Below, one piece after another: positions 23,660-31,945 of a stretch of DNA of 50,148 nucleotides. A program made the translations under genes and the position numbers. This DNA comes from Bacteroidales bacterium UBA4284 (GTDB lineage: Bacteria > Bacteroidota > Bacteroidia > Bacteroidales > UBA932), in the NCBI GenBank assembly GCA_002395925.1, contig DGVM01000055.1:383-50530 (forward strand). The letters run 5' to 3'. The notes beneath the pieces are model-generated. The model was given only the letters and a program-made list of their open reading frames with translations. It did no database searches and had not been told where the DNA came from. The first letter of the stretch is position 1. Every line of letters begins with the position of its first letter.

Positions 23660-25957
23660 TTATTCATACCATGTTACTGTTGATACATCGGGCTTAACCT
23701 TGGAAGCAGTAGGGGCCTTTGCAACTACGTATTCGCTGAAGTTGCTGCTGGTCACGCCCAGGTCTGAACCGTCAACCTTCACAGAACCTGCAACCTTGCA
23801 GGAACTTACGGTCGCCGAGGTGACAACGTTGCCTATCAGCAGGCCGGGGAGGCAGGTCGAGGAGGCCTTGCAGACCACGTCAATAGTGGGCACGGCTACG
23901 CTGCCTTCTAAATTGACATCGGAAAGGACGAAGGCTACAAGGCCTCCGGCTGCGCCCACGGCCGTTTTGTCAACGGACTGAAGGGAGCATATGGAAGAGC
24001 AGGAAGATATGTCCGCGAACTTGGCGACACCGGCCAGGCCGCCGATTGCCGAAGTATTGACAGAGCTGTTCCATCCGCCGAGGATGGTGCCCGTATTGGT
24101 ACATCCGCTCATGGATGCGACGGAGCCGGAGATTCCGGAAACAGCCCCGACGATTCCTCCGGCTGCGTCCACGCGGGCTCCGCTTGCGTTGTTGGTCACG
24201 CCACCGCTATGACGGCAGAAGGTCTTTATCGTACCCTCGTTGTGACAGTCTTTGAATATGGTGTTGTAGCCCCTGTCGAATCCAAGGGCTCCGCTGTCGC
24301 CCGTGCCAGTAGTGTACCAGGCGCAGCTGCGGCCGAGGATGCCGCCTATCGTGGTGGATTTGTTGGAAGTCGCCTCGCCGTTTGAGATACGGGTTACATC
24401 TCCATAATTCTTGCATCCGGAGAATTCAACGCCATCGAGATATACCTGACCGCAGATGCCGCCGACAGAACTCTTTACCACGTAGGAACCGAGCACCTCG
24501 ATATAAATGTTTCCATGATTCTCGCATCCTGTAAATTTACCTGGCGAGCAGGAAGCATCAGTATCGATTTTGGTGGATGATGAGCCGCCGAGAATCGAGT
24601 GGCCTATCGCAGCCAGGCCGCCGCCGAACAGGCCTACGGTGCTGGTGGAGTTGTGGTGGATAGTCACATTTCCGTAATTCTTGCAGTTTTTGAGTTCGCC
24701 GCCGTTCTCGGCGCAAATCGTTCCGAATATGCAGCTCGTCGTGACGGTGATGTCGGTCGACGCCCTGTTTATACAGTTCTCGATCAGTCCGAGGTTCTTC
24801 TTGGCTATGACTGCATTGCCGGCGGCGCCGGAGTTGGCCATACCGCTGAAGGCTCCGTCCACGGTAATGTTGCGCACGACACCCTTTGCGCCGATTATGT
24901 TGAAGAGAGGCCACATGTTTCCGTTTGCGGTGAAGGTGTGGTCATTACCCTCCAGTGTGCCGTTGAAAGTGCCGTTGGCATAGGCGAAATAGTCATCGAC
25001 CTCGAGGTCGTTCATTATCGTAACCGTCTCGCCTTCATAATCATAGCCATTCGCTACAGATTCGGCGAAAGCCGCCCAGTCAGCCACGGTATATATGCCG
25101 CCTTCGACCGGAGATTCGGCAGAAGGCTTGAATTCGACAGTGGTCGGATACACCTTGCCGGCCAGGGCCGAGAACGAGGTCGTGGAGCGCACAGTCATGA
25201 AGTGGTCGGAAGCATCTGTTATGAGCAGGTTGATGCCACTCGAATAGGTCGCAGCGGGGATGGCAATGAACAGGGGAGTGCCCTGTACGACACCGGAGCC
25301 GCAATTCAGGGTTACGCTGCTGTAGGAATCCGTGCCGCTGCCCAGCGCCGGGATGTCCGCAAAGCTTGCGGTGAAGGAACCGCTCATCGCCTGGCCGTTG
25401 TTGGCCTGGACCCGGACGCTCTTGATGGGATCCGTGTCAGAGGTGCCGTTCACCGTGACCTTGAGATATGCCATGGCATGGCAGAAGATCAGAGAGGCGT
25501 CGCCCCTGCCGAGGGTTACGGCTGCCGCCGGGTCGTATCCGCCGGCCACATATTGCTGTTCTGCCGGGAGCGAGATCTTCATGCTGGCAGCAGCTTCACC
25601 GTCTGCCGCCACGTAACTGCCGGCATAGACGGATGCGGGGGAGACAGCCGCATAAGGGGCTTCAACTATCGGAAGATCGAATACGGCCTTGCGTGCATCC
25701 GACGCATCAACTCTGATGCTGTTGGATGTCTTCCCGTTGACGACAATTGCATCGCCATCGGTCCAGTTCATCTGGTACGTGGCGTCGCCGTTGTCGACGA
25801 GGACGGTCTTCGTATCTTCAGCCTCGAAAGCGGCATGGAGCCTCATGGTGCAGACGTCATCTGCAGGGTATAATTCCTTTGGAGAGCAGGAAACAAGCGC
25901 AAGCGCAAATCCTGCGAGAATTGTTATTCGTTTCAGTGCAGTGGACATGATAGTCAT
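23660..25957 (-). CDS. Surface lipoprotein: fimbrillin-like N-domain plus GLUG-type beta-helix, first gene after the regulator
   Basis: The protein has 765 residues from the ATG at 25957. The ATG at 25948 (MSTALKR) is an alternative that shortens the n-region. The lipobox is ALVSC. Residues about 30-280 are the shared N-domain (MNWTDGDAIVVNG, VEAPYAAVSPASVYA, HAMAYLKVTVNGTSD). The beta-helix follows (NCKNYGNVTIHHNST, GGICGQVYLDGVEF, GGILGRSCAWYTTGTGDSG, FCRHSGGVTNNASGARVD). It is highly similar to the 3972-6251 protein at the other end of the operon. It is the promoter-proximal gene of the PUL structural operon, so it should be the most abundant product. It probably binds glycan or adheres at the surface. 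Confidence 0.84.
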   Translation of the reverse strand: MTIMSTALKRITILAGFALALVSCSPKELYPADDVCTMRLHAAFEAEDTKTVLVDNGDATYQMNWTDGDAIVVNGKTSNSIRVDASDARKAVFDLPIVEAPYAAVSPASVYAGSYVAADGEAAASMKISLPAEQQYVAGGYDPAAAVTLGRGDASLIFCHAMAYLKVTVNGTSDTDPIKSVRVQANNGQAMSGSFTASFADIPALGSGTDSYSSVTLNCGSGVVQGTPLFIAIPAATYSSGINLLITDASDHFMTVRSTTSFSALAGKVYPTTVEFKPSAESPVEGGIYTVADWAAFAESVANGYDYEGETVTIMNDLEVDDYFAYANGTFNGTLEGNDHTFTANGNMWPLFNIIGAKGVVRNITVDGAFSGMANSGAAGNAVIAKKNLGLIENCINRASTDITVTTSCIFGTICAENGGELKNCKNYGNVTIHHNSTSTVGLFGGGLAAIGHSILGGSSSTKIDTDASCSPGKFTGCENHGNIYIEVLGSYVVKSSVGGICGQVYLDGVEFSGCKNYGDVTRISNGEATSNKSTTIGGILGRSCAWYTTGTGDSGALGFDRGYNTIFKDCHNEGTIKTFCRHSGGVTNNASGARVDAAGGIVGAVSGISGSVASMSGCTNTGTILGGWNSSVNTSAIGGLAGVAKFADISSCSSICSLQSVDKTAVGAAGGLVAFVLSDVNLEGSVAVPTIDVVCKASSTCLPGLLIGNVVTSATVSSCKVAGSVKVDGSDLGVTSSNFSEYVVAKAPTASKVKPDVSTVTWYE

Positions 25958-25970
25958 AATTTCTCTTGAA

Positions 25971-25978
25971 CAAAATTA
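25971..25978 (-). promoter_or_regulatory. Candidate -7 box of the PUL operon promoter
   Basis: On the minus strand this reads TAATTTTG, a match to the Bacteroidetes -7 consensus TAnnTTTG, ending 13 bases before the ATG at 25957. A poor -33 element (TTTT, about 22 bases further up) is possible. It lies in the only sizeable gap between the regulator and the structural genes. Confidence 0.55.
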
Positions 25979-26011
25979 CAACAACTCCGTCCGACCGTTG
26001 AAAAGAAAACA

Positions 26012-26026
26012 GTCAATTATTGTCAA
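26012..26026 (-). promoter_or_regulatory. Candidate operator: TTGAC direct repeat with 10-base period
   Basis: On the minus strand TTGAC occurs twice, separated by AATAA, so the copies lie one helical turn apart on the same face. The pair sits about 45-60 bases upstream of the predicted start of the PUL operon, where an activator of the AraC family would bind. Binding by the neighbouring hybrid regulator is inference from position. Confidence 0.3.
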
Positions 26027-26126
26027 AAACGAAGCACCCCGAAACCACTGCTCGCAAGCAAGATTAACTTATTCTTTTGAGAATCAAAAATTAATCATAT
26101 ATCTGCAGAAGAATAAAGACAATCTC

Positions 26127-26139
26127 GCCGCTTCGGCGG
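26127..26139 (-). terminator. Weak hairpin downstream of the regulator gene
   Basis: A short GC-rich hairpin (minus strand CGCCG-AAG-CGGCG, or CCGC with loop CGAA) lies about 30 bases past the regulator's stop. A T-rich but interrupted stretch follows. It may end or weaken regulator transcription before the structural operon. The U-tract is poor, so this is uncertain. Confidence 0.3.
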
Positions 26140-26166
26140 AATAGGAACAACAATCAAAGGCATCTT

Positions 26167-29100
26167 TTATTTCTCGGAGTATTCAGTGGGAGTTACGCCA
26201 TACTGTTCCTTGAAGCACTTGGCGAAGTAAGAGACATTGGAGAAACCGACCGCGTAGGAAATCTCGCTGATGTTGTTTCCGTGGGAATTCTTGAGCATCT
26301 GCGCCGCCACCGACAGGCGAGTGACCCTAATGTAATTGTTGGGCGAGGTGTTGAGAAGCTTGCGGATCTTGCGGGTGAGGGTGGAATTGCTCATGTTGAG
26401 CCGCTCGGCGAGGAAGTCGTTCGACAGGTCGGCGTTGTCGAGGTTTTCCCTGACAAGTGCGTCAAAACGCGCGAAGAACTCCTCGTCCTTCTTGGGTAGG
26501 CCAAACAGTTCCACGTCCGTTCCGATGCGGCCGCTGCTGAAGGCGTTTTTCATGAGGTCGCGGCGGTCGAGGATATTACGGATGCTGGAACGCAGATATT
26601 CCATGTCGAAAGGTTTCTCGATATACAGATCAGCACCCGCCTCCATAGCCTGAATCTTGGACTCCACGGAAGCCCGGGCGGACACGATAATTATGGGGAG
26701 ATGCGAGATTTCGATGTCGGAGCGGATCTCGCGGCACAGCTCGAGTCCGGATTTGCCCGGCATGGATATGTCGGAAACCAGCAGATCGACATTCTTTTCT
26801 TTCAGAATGCGCAAGGCGGCATCGCCATTGTCAGTTGACAGAATCTCGAACTCGCTCAGCTTTGATGTCAGATAATCGGTAAGGTCCTTATTGTCATCTG
26901 CAATAAGTATGCACGAGGCGTCGGATTGCGTCTGTTCCACAGGCAAGGCTTGCGCTTTAATAACAGATTCTGTTTCCTTGATGAGCGGGAGGGTGAGGCG
27001 GAAAAGGGTAATGTCCATGCGCGGGTCAAGGACAAGGGTTCCGGAGTGCATGGACGCAAGGTTCCTGGAAAGCGGCAAGCCGATGCCGACGCCATTGGCA
27101 TACACGCGGTTGTCGTCGTGATACTGAACGAAGGGCTTGAATATGTCGTCCCTGTACTCCTCCGGAATAACTTGCCCGTCGTTGGATATTTCTACGACGA
27201 TGTCATCTCCGGCAGCGTGCATGGTAATATCCACGAAACTCTCAGCGTATTTTACCGCATTGAGCAGCAGATTGTTGAGTATCTTGTTCAGTGCCGCCTG
27301 GTCTGCACTGACCCAGGCGTTTTGCATCTCGCTGGTGAAATTCAGCTTGAGGTTGGCGTTACGGGCGGTCTCGCTATAGTCGAAGACCAAGGCATTAAGC
27401 CTTTCCACCAGGTCCACCGGCTCGGGATTGAGTGCGTATCCATTTTTCTCAATCCTCACAAAATCAAGCAGCTCATTGACGAGTTTCGACATGTATCCGG
27501 TGCTGTTGTTCATTACCTCCAGGTCTTTTCGGACATCTTCGCCCAAATCTTTCTTGCTCATGACGCTCGTAAGAGGAGCCTTGATCAGGGTGAGCGGGGT
27601 CTTGATTTCATGAATGACGTGGGAGAAGAAGTTGAGTTTCTCCTGATACAGTTCGTCTTCCTTGGCTTTCCTGTATTCCATCTCTTCCTTTTTCCTCTTG
27701 CGGCGGTCCAGCATCCGAAGTCCCAATGAGCCCATTGCAATCAGGAGCGCGAGGGCGATCAGGAACAGCAGTACGCCGGGGACGGTCTGGAAGAACGGCT
27801 TGCGAACGGTTATGGCCAGGGCTTTTCTCGCCGGGGCCCAATTATCCTGGCATTCTGATGAACGGAATTCCAGGGTGTAATTTCCCGGCGGTACGTTGTA
27901 GTAGTATATGGCGCGGGATTGGGGGACGTCCCTCCAATCGTCGTCGAAACCGGTGAGCCGGCTCTGTACACGGGCGGAAGACGGATAGTCCTGTCCCAAG
28001 AACGCCAATGCGAAACCGAATGACCTTTCGTCGGGCTTGAATTCCAGCCTGTCCATCAAATCGATATTGGACTCTACGGGGATGTTCCTGGGGCCGATTC
28101 TCAGTTTGGTCAGAGCGACTCGGGTATGGCCCTTAGATGACGAGAGGCTTTCGGGCTTGAACCGGATGAATCCGTTGTCGGAGCCGAAGTACATTTCTCC
28201 GGAACTGCTGCTCAGGCAGCTTTTCTTCAGTTTTGTATCCAGAAGTCCGTCAACGCCGGTGAAAACCCTTGTTTCTTCAGTCTTTGGGTCGAAAAGGATC
28301 AAGCCGCTGTCGGATGCCAGCCACATCTTCCCTTCTGCATCGGATACGGACTTGAAGAAGACGTTGGAGGGGAAGGCTTTGTGGGAGGACCGGTCGTAAA
28401 CCTTGAAGGTCTGGTCAGCCTGCGAGAAGCGGGCGATTCCGGAGCTGAAGCCGATGGCCCAGACTTGTCCGGAGTCGTCGAGGAAAACCGACGACAGCTT
28501 GTCCGAGGGAAGACCGGAACCATCTCCATAACGATAATTGACCGGATGGCTGCCGAGTTGATAATCCCATGAATACAAGCCGTTGGCGAAAGTGGAAAGC
28601 CACAGTCGCCCAGAGCCGTCTTCTTCGATGGATGTTACGAAGATACCGTCGAACTCATTCACTTCCCTGAACGTATCAGCCTTCCTGTCGTATTTGAAGA
28701 TGCCAAGTGTGGTGCCTGCGAACAGGTCGCCTTCCGCAGTGCGGTACAGCACATATACACGGGGGTCGTTGCGCCCGGAAGACCTTTGCAGCACGCCGTA
28801 ATCCTTGACGCGCCCGGTGCGCGTATTGATGCGGCAGAGGCCGTTGAACGTTCCTCCCCAAAGCCAGTCTCCGTCTATGCACAACGAGCATACGGTAACA
28901 GATTTGAGACCGGTATCAAAAGGGACTGTGACATGAGTCTGCGGGTCATATACAAAAAGGCCGGAGTTCTGAGTAGCGACCCAGATACGCCCTGATGGGT
29001 CTTCGGCAAAACCGCTCACTCCGCATCCGGCCAGGGTCTTTCCTGCAGCCATGTACTGCTTTTCTATGTTCCCCTGGAACTTGCCGCTGTAATTCACGCC

Positions 29101-30063
29101 GTTTTCCAGCGTCCCGATCCACAGTCCGCCGCTGCGGTCGACGTAGGTGCAGGTAACGTAACTGCTTGACAGCGAGAAAGAATCTGAGTGGTCTGCGGAA
29201 ATATACGATCCTTCACCGGTATCCTGGCAGTAGACCCAGACCCCTTTTGGAGTAGAGAGCCAGAAACGGTTCTCTGAATCGCGGAACGCGTCAACGAGTA
29301 CGGTGTCCTCCGGAAGCGCAAACAAGACAGTCACCTCTCCGGTTTCGAAGTTGGCGACCGACAGCCCCAGTTTGGCGCTGGCGATATAAACGGAACTTGA
29401 ATCCAGGGGGAATATCCTTTCGATTTCGTCCCCTCTGTAGTCGTTGCCCGGAAGGCCTGCGCTGCGCAGGTTCTTCATTCCGGCATCGGCCTTGTACAGG
29501 TTTACGTGGAATCTTGAGACGAGCATGCTCCCATCCTCCATGATGAGCATGCGCCTCGCACCGGAAGCGCCTGATTCTTTGTAGCTTACATTCGTGAACT
29601 CCTTGCTGTTCACGTTGTATGAGAAGTAACCCTGATTGTTGACGAGCAGGTGTACTGTGCCGTCGTCCGTGCATGATAGGAACGTGACCTTGTTACGGAT
29701 AACAGACCCTTTATCACTTGTTGCGAGGAGCGGCAGGAAGCGGTCGAGGGTGTAGTCATAGATGGAAACCCCGGCATCTGTTCCGATCCATATGTTCCCT
29801 TGCGTATCTTCTACGAGGCAATGCACAAAATCGACCGGCAGGCCGAGGTCCTTGGAATCGTAAACGTAGAAATTCGAACCGTCGTAGCGGTTGAGGCCTT
29901 TATAGGTTCCGATCCACATGAAGCCGCGGGAATCCTGCAGGAAACAGCTGATTCCGTCGTAGGAAATGCCGCTGTTGGTCGTGTTGAAATGCGTGAACTG
30001 GTATGCCTGCAGGGGAAGTGCAAGCAAAAGTGAAAGAAGAGTTATGATCAGCCGGTAGAGCAT
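26167..30063 (-). CDS. Hybrid two-component system sensor-regulator (HTCS) of the PUL
   Basis: The start ATG at 30063 (MLYRLIITLLSLLLALPLQA) gives a good signal peptide and 1298 residues. In order there are about a dozen propeller strands with two-component-propeller motifs (GLNRYDGSNF, IWIGTDAGVSIYD), a Y_Y_Y domain near 690-750, one membrane helix about 757-780, HisKA with FFSHVIHEIKTPLT (phospho-acceptor His about 818), a histidine-kinase ATPase domain (NGVGIGLPLSRNLA), a receiver with DISMPGKSG (Asp about 1098), and a C-terminal AraC-type helix-turn-helix (GNNISEISYAVGFSNVSYF). HTCS proteins bind an oligosaccharide in the periplasm and activate their own PUL. The gene is divergent from the 30185 operon and may control both. 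Confidence 0.97.
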   Translation of the reverse strand: MLYRLIITLLSLLLALPLQAYQFTHFNTTNSGISYDGISCFLQDSRGFMWIGTYKGLNRYDGSNFYVYDSKDLGLPVDFVHCLVEDTQGNIWIGTDAGVSIYDYTLDRFLPLLATSDKGSVIRNKVTFLSCTDDGTVHLLVNNQGYFSYNVNSKEFTNVSYKESGASGARRMLIMEDGSMLVSRFHVNLYKADAGMKNLRSAGLPGNDYRGDEIERIFPLDSSSVYIASAKLGLSVANFETGEVTVLFALPEDTVLVDAFRDSENRFWLSTPKGVWVYCQDTGEGSYISADHSDSFSLSSSYVTCTYVDRSGGLWIGTLENGVNYSGKFQGNIEKQYMAAGKTLAGCGVSGFAEDPSGRIWVATQNSGLFVYDPQTHVTVPFDTGLKSVTVCSLCIDGDWLWGGTFNGLCRINTRTGRVKDYGVLQRSSGRNDPRVYVLYRTAEGDLFAGTTLGIFKYDRKADTFREVNEFDGIFVTSIEEDGSGRLWLSTFANGLYSWDYQLGSHPVNYRYGDGSGLPSDKLSSVFLDDSGQVWAIGFSSGIARFSQADQTFKVYDRSSHKAFPSNVFFKSVSDAEGKMWLASDSGLILFDPKTEETRVFTGVDGLLDTKLKKSCLSSSSGEMYFGSDNGFIRFKPESLSSSKGHTRVALTKLRIGPRNIPVESNIDLMDRLEFKPDERSFGFALAFLGQDYPSSARVQSRLTGFDDDWRDVPQSRAIYYYNVPPGNYTLEFRSSECQDNWAPARKALAITVRKPFFQTVPGVLLFLIALALLIAMGSLGLRMLDRRKRKKEEMEYRKAKEDELYQEKLNFFSHVIHEIKTPLTLIKAPLTSVMSKKDLGEDVRKDLEVMNNSTGYMSKLVNELLDFVRIEKNGYALNPEPVDLVERLNALVFDYSETARNANLKLNFTSEMQNAWVSADQAALNKILNNLLLNAVKYAESFVDITMHAAGDDIVVEISNDGQVIPEEYRDDIFKPFVQYHDDNRVYANGVGIGLPLSRNLASMHSGTLVLDPRMDITLFRLTLPLIKETESVIKAQALPVEQTQSDASCILIADDNKDLTDYLTSKLSEFEILSTDNGDAALRILKEKNVDLLVSDISMPGKSGLELCREIRSDIEISHLPIIIVSARASVESKIQAMEAGADLYIEKPFDMEYLRSSIRNILDRRDLMKNAFSSGRIGTDVELFGLPKKDEEFFARFDALVRENLDNADLSNDFLAERLNMSNSTLTRKIRKLLNTSPNNYIRVTRLSVAAQMLKNSHGNNISEISYAVGFSNVSYFAKCFKEQYGVTPTEYSEK

Positions 30064-30068
30064 CAATA

Positions 30069-30076
30069 CAAATTTA
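30069..30076 (-). promoter_or_regulatory. Candidate -7 box of the HTCS gene
   Basis: The minus strand reads TAAATTTG, a full TAnnTTTG match, ending 5 bases before the HTCS ATG (30061-30063). The transcript would have almost no 5' leader. No TTTG is seen at the usual -33 spacing. Confidence 0.5.
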
Positions 30077-30172
30077 AAACAAAAAGTCAAATCCTGTCCT
30101 TCTTCTCATGGGCGTGCCTGTTTTTTTGCAAAAAATGACGCTTTTCTTTCCCCGACAGGGGAGGTGGATTCG

Positions 30173-30180
30173 TATTTTTG
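30173..30180 (+). promoter_or_regulatory. Candidate -7 box of the propeller/mutarotase/GH2 operon
   Basis: TATTTTTG matches TAnnTTTG and ends 4 bases before the ATG at 30185. A TTTC at 30147-30150 could be a degenerate -33 element with 22-base spacing. The layout predicts an essentially leaderless mRNA. Confidence 0.5.
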
Positions 30181-30184
30181 TAAT

Positions 30185-31945
30185 ATGAAAAAGACCACAC
30201 TGTTTCTCATCTGCGCCGCAGTCGTAATGGCGGTGTCATGCAGCACTGCGGAGTCTCCTGATGAGGGAGTCCGGATAAGCTGGGACAAAAGCACGTACCG
30301 CCAGATTACCCAGATGCCTCTTTCTGACGGCACCGTTGAGCCCAACCTTTATTATCCCCGCATCAAACGTCTTCCCGACGGAGCCCTGCTGCTGACGTTC
30401 ATGAACGACCATTTGGGCTGGGAAATCTTCGCTACGCGCAGCGAGGACGACGGTAAGACCTGGGCGCCTGCGCAGAAACTGCTTTCAAGGCATCCTGCAC
30501 AGTCCACAGTGGGAGACGACGAGATAGTATATGTCAATCCCGATTTCATCTGCCTGTCGGACGGGCGGCTGATGCTGGCCTATCAATGGCGCTACCTCAA
30601 GGGCTACAGCGACCTTCCACACACCAATGAGAACTGCGGAATCGGCATAATGTTTTCCGACGATTGGGGAAAGACCTGGGGCGCGCCCCGCAACATCTAC
30701 CGCGGACGCTGCTGGGAACCGGCGATGCTGGAGCTCCCTTCGGGAGAAATCCATTTGTATCTAACTGATAGCCAGAATGTAGTAAACAAGATGTCCTGCC
30801 CCAAGACGTCCCTCATTCGTTCTTTCGATGGAGGCCGCACCTGGCAGGGCAAGGAAGAATGCACCTGGAAGGATGTAGAGGGCATTTCATACACAATTGA
30901 CGACAGGTTCGGTTACGACGGGATGGCAACGGCAGTCCTGCTTGACGACGGCACGATAGCTATGACCGTCGAGGTCTGGAGTGGCAAATATGTGGTTGAC
31001 CAGACGCCGGTTGTGGTCCTCAGTCGCAACAACTGGAAAGTCAATCAAAAAAAACTGCTCGAAGAGGGCGGTCCAGCCTATCCCGACAAGCGCCAGGTCA
31101 ACAAGGACTTCATCGCTTACGGTCCATATATCGCACGTACCCCCGACGGCGAGGTCCTGGTCAACGCAAATGGCCTGTACAAAGGTACCCAGGGCACCTG
31201 GATACTGGTTGGAGACAAGAAAGCCGGTAATTTCGGTCACGCCACATCCCCGTTCCCCGGGTACTGGGGCTCGGTGGACTACATAGGGGACGGAAAGATT
31301 ATCGTCACCAGTACGGAAAAGTACACTCTTGACGGTGCTACACGCGGACGCATCAACATCATCCAGGGTCGTCTGGTCCGGAGCCTCGAATTACCCGGCG
31401 GAGACGGTAATTACAAGCCAATCGGCAAGTTTGATCCCTCAGCCCCTGGCCTGTGGTTCCTCGGCGGAAAATACGATTCGAGCGTTTACTATGACTTCGG
31501 CGCCACCGGAAAGCACTTTGTGTTCAACACCTGGGTGCTGGACAGCAAGCTCACGGCGTTCACCCCAGAAAATTCGGATGCTTCCGTATTGCTTTTCAAG
31601 CGTGCCGGATGGACATATAAGCTTGTCGTGAACGCAGCGGGCAAATGGGTCCTTTCCAGGCTCGAAAACAATTCCTGGCTTAATATTTCCGAGGGAGATG
31701 CGTCCGAGTTCGACCTTGCGGGAACCGTCAACGACGATTCCGATACCGACACGGGCTTTGCTGCGCAGGTTCGCATTCCCTGGAGCATCATAGGGGGTAG
31801 ACATGTCGGGGGAGAGGTGCTCAAGGCGCATCCCGCCCACTGGGACAAGGCCCGCAGCGCCGAGAAAGGCACGCGCCTTTGGGAGGAACTTGACAGCGAG
31901 AATAGCGATTATCCGTCAGAATGGTTATCTTTACGAATCAGATGA
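30185..31945 (+). CDS. Lipoprotein: sialidase-type beta-propeller with C-terminal CBM9-like region
   Basis: The ATG at 30185 (MKKTTLFLICAAVVMAVSC) gives a lipobox and 586 residues. A start 21 bases upstream would lie inside the promoter box. The propeller shows SEDDGKTWAP, FSDDWGKTWGAP and SFDGGRTWQG (Asp boxes), plus RCWEPAMLELPSGEIHLY, corresponding to the WEAHL blocks of the two PUL paralogues. From about residue 420 a CBM9/DOMON-like region follows (DFGATGKHFVFNTWVLD, FAAQVRIPWSIIGG). GH33 and GH93 enzymes use this fold, and the activity here is unknown. It opens a three-gene operon. Its TGA overlaps the mutarotase ATG as ATGA. Confidence 0.83.
   Translation: MKKTTLFLICAAVVMAVSCSTAESPDEGVRISWDKSTYRQITQMPLSDGTVEPNLYYPRIKRLPDGALLLTFMNDHLGWEIFATRSEDDGKTWAPAQKLLSRHPAQSTVGDDEIVYVNPDFICLSDGRLMLAYQWRYLKGYSDLPHTNENCGIGIMFSDDWGKTWGAPRNIYRGRCWEPAMLELPSGEIHLYLTDSQNVVNKMSCPKTSLIRSFDGGRTWQGKEECTWKDVEGISYTIDDRFGYDGMATAVLLDDGTIAMTVEVWSGKYVVDQTPVVVLSRNNWKVNQKKLLEEGGPAYPDKRQVNKDFIAYGPYIARTPDGEVLVNANGLYKGTQGTWILVGDKKAGNFGHATSPFPGYWGSVDYIGDGKIIVTSTEKYTLDGATRGRINIIQGRLVRSLELPGGDGNYKPIGKFDPSAPGLWFLGGKYDSSVYYDFGATGKHFVFNTWVLDSKLTAFTPENSDASVLLFKRAGWTYKLVVNAAGKWVLSRLENNSWLNISEGDASEFDLAGTVNDDSDTDTGFAAQVRIPWSIIGGRHVGGEVLKAHPAHWDKARSAEKGTRLWEELDSENSDYPSEWLSLRIR

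Noticed and set aside
26128..26139. Riboswitch or structured RNA in the 25958-26166 gap
   Set aside because: Only one short UUCG-type hairpin is visible and there is no larger conserved fold, so it is reported as a weak terminator only.
30185..31945. True sialidase (GH33) call for the Asp-box propeller protein
   Set aside because: Asp boxes and the propeller fold are present, but I could not place the arginine triad and the Tyr/Glu pair of sialidases. Other six-bladed families such as GH93 fit equally well, so it is left as sialidase-type.
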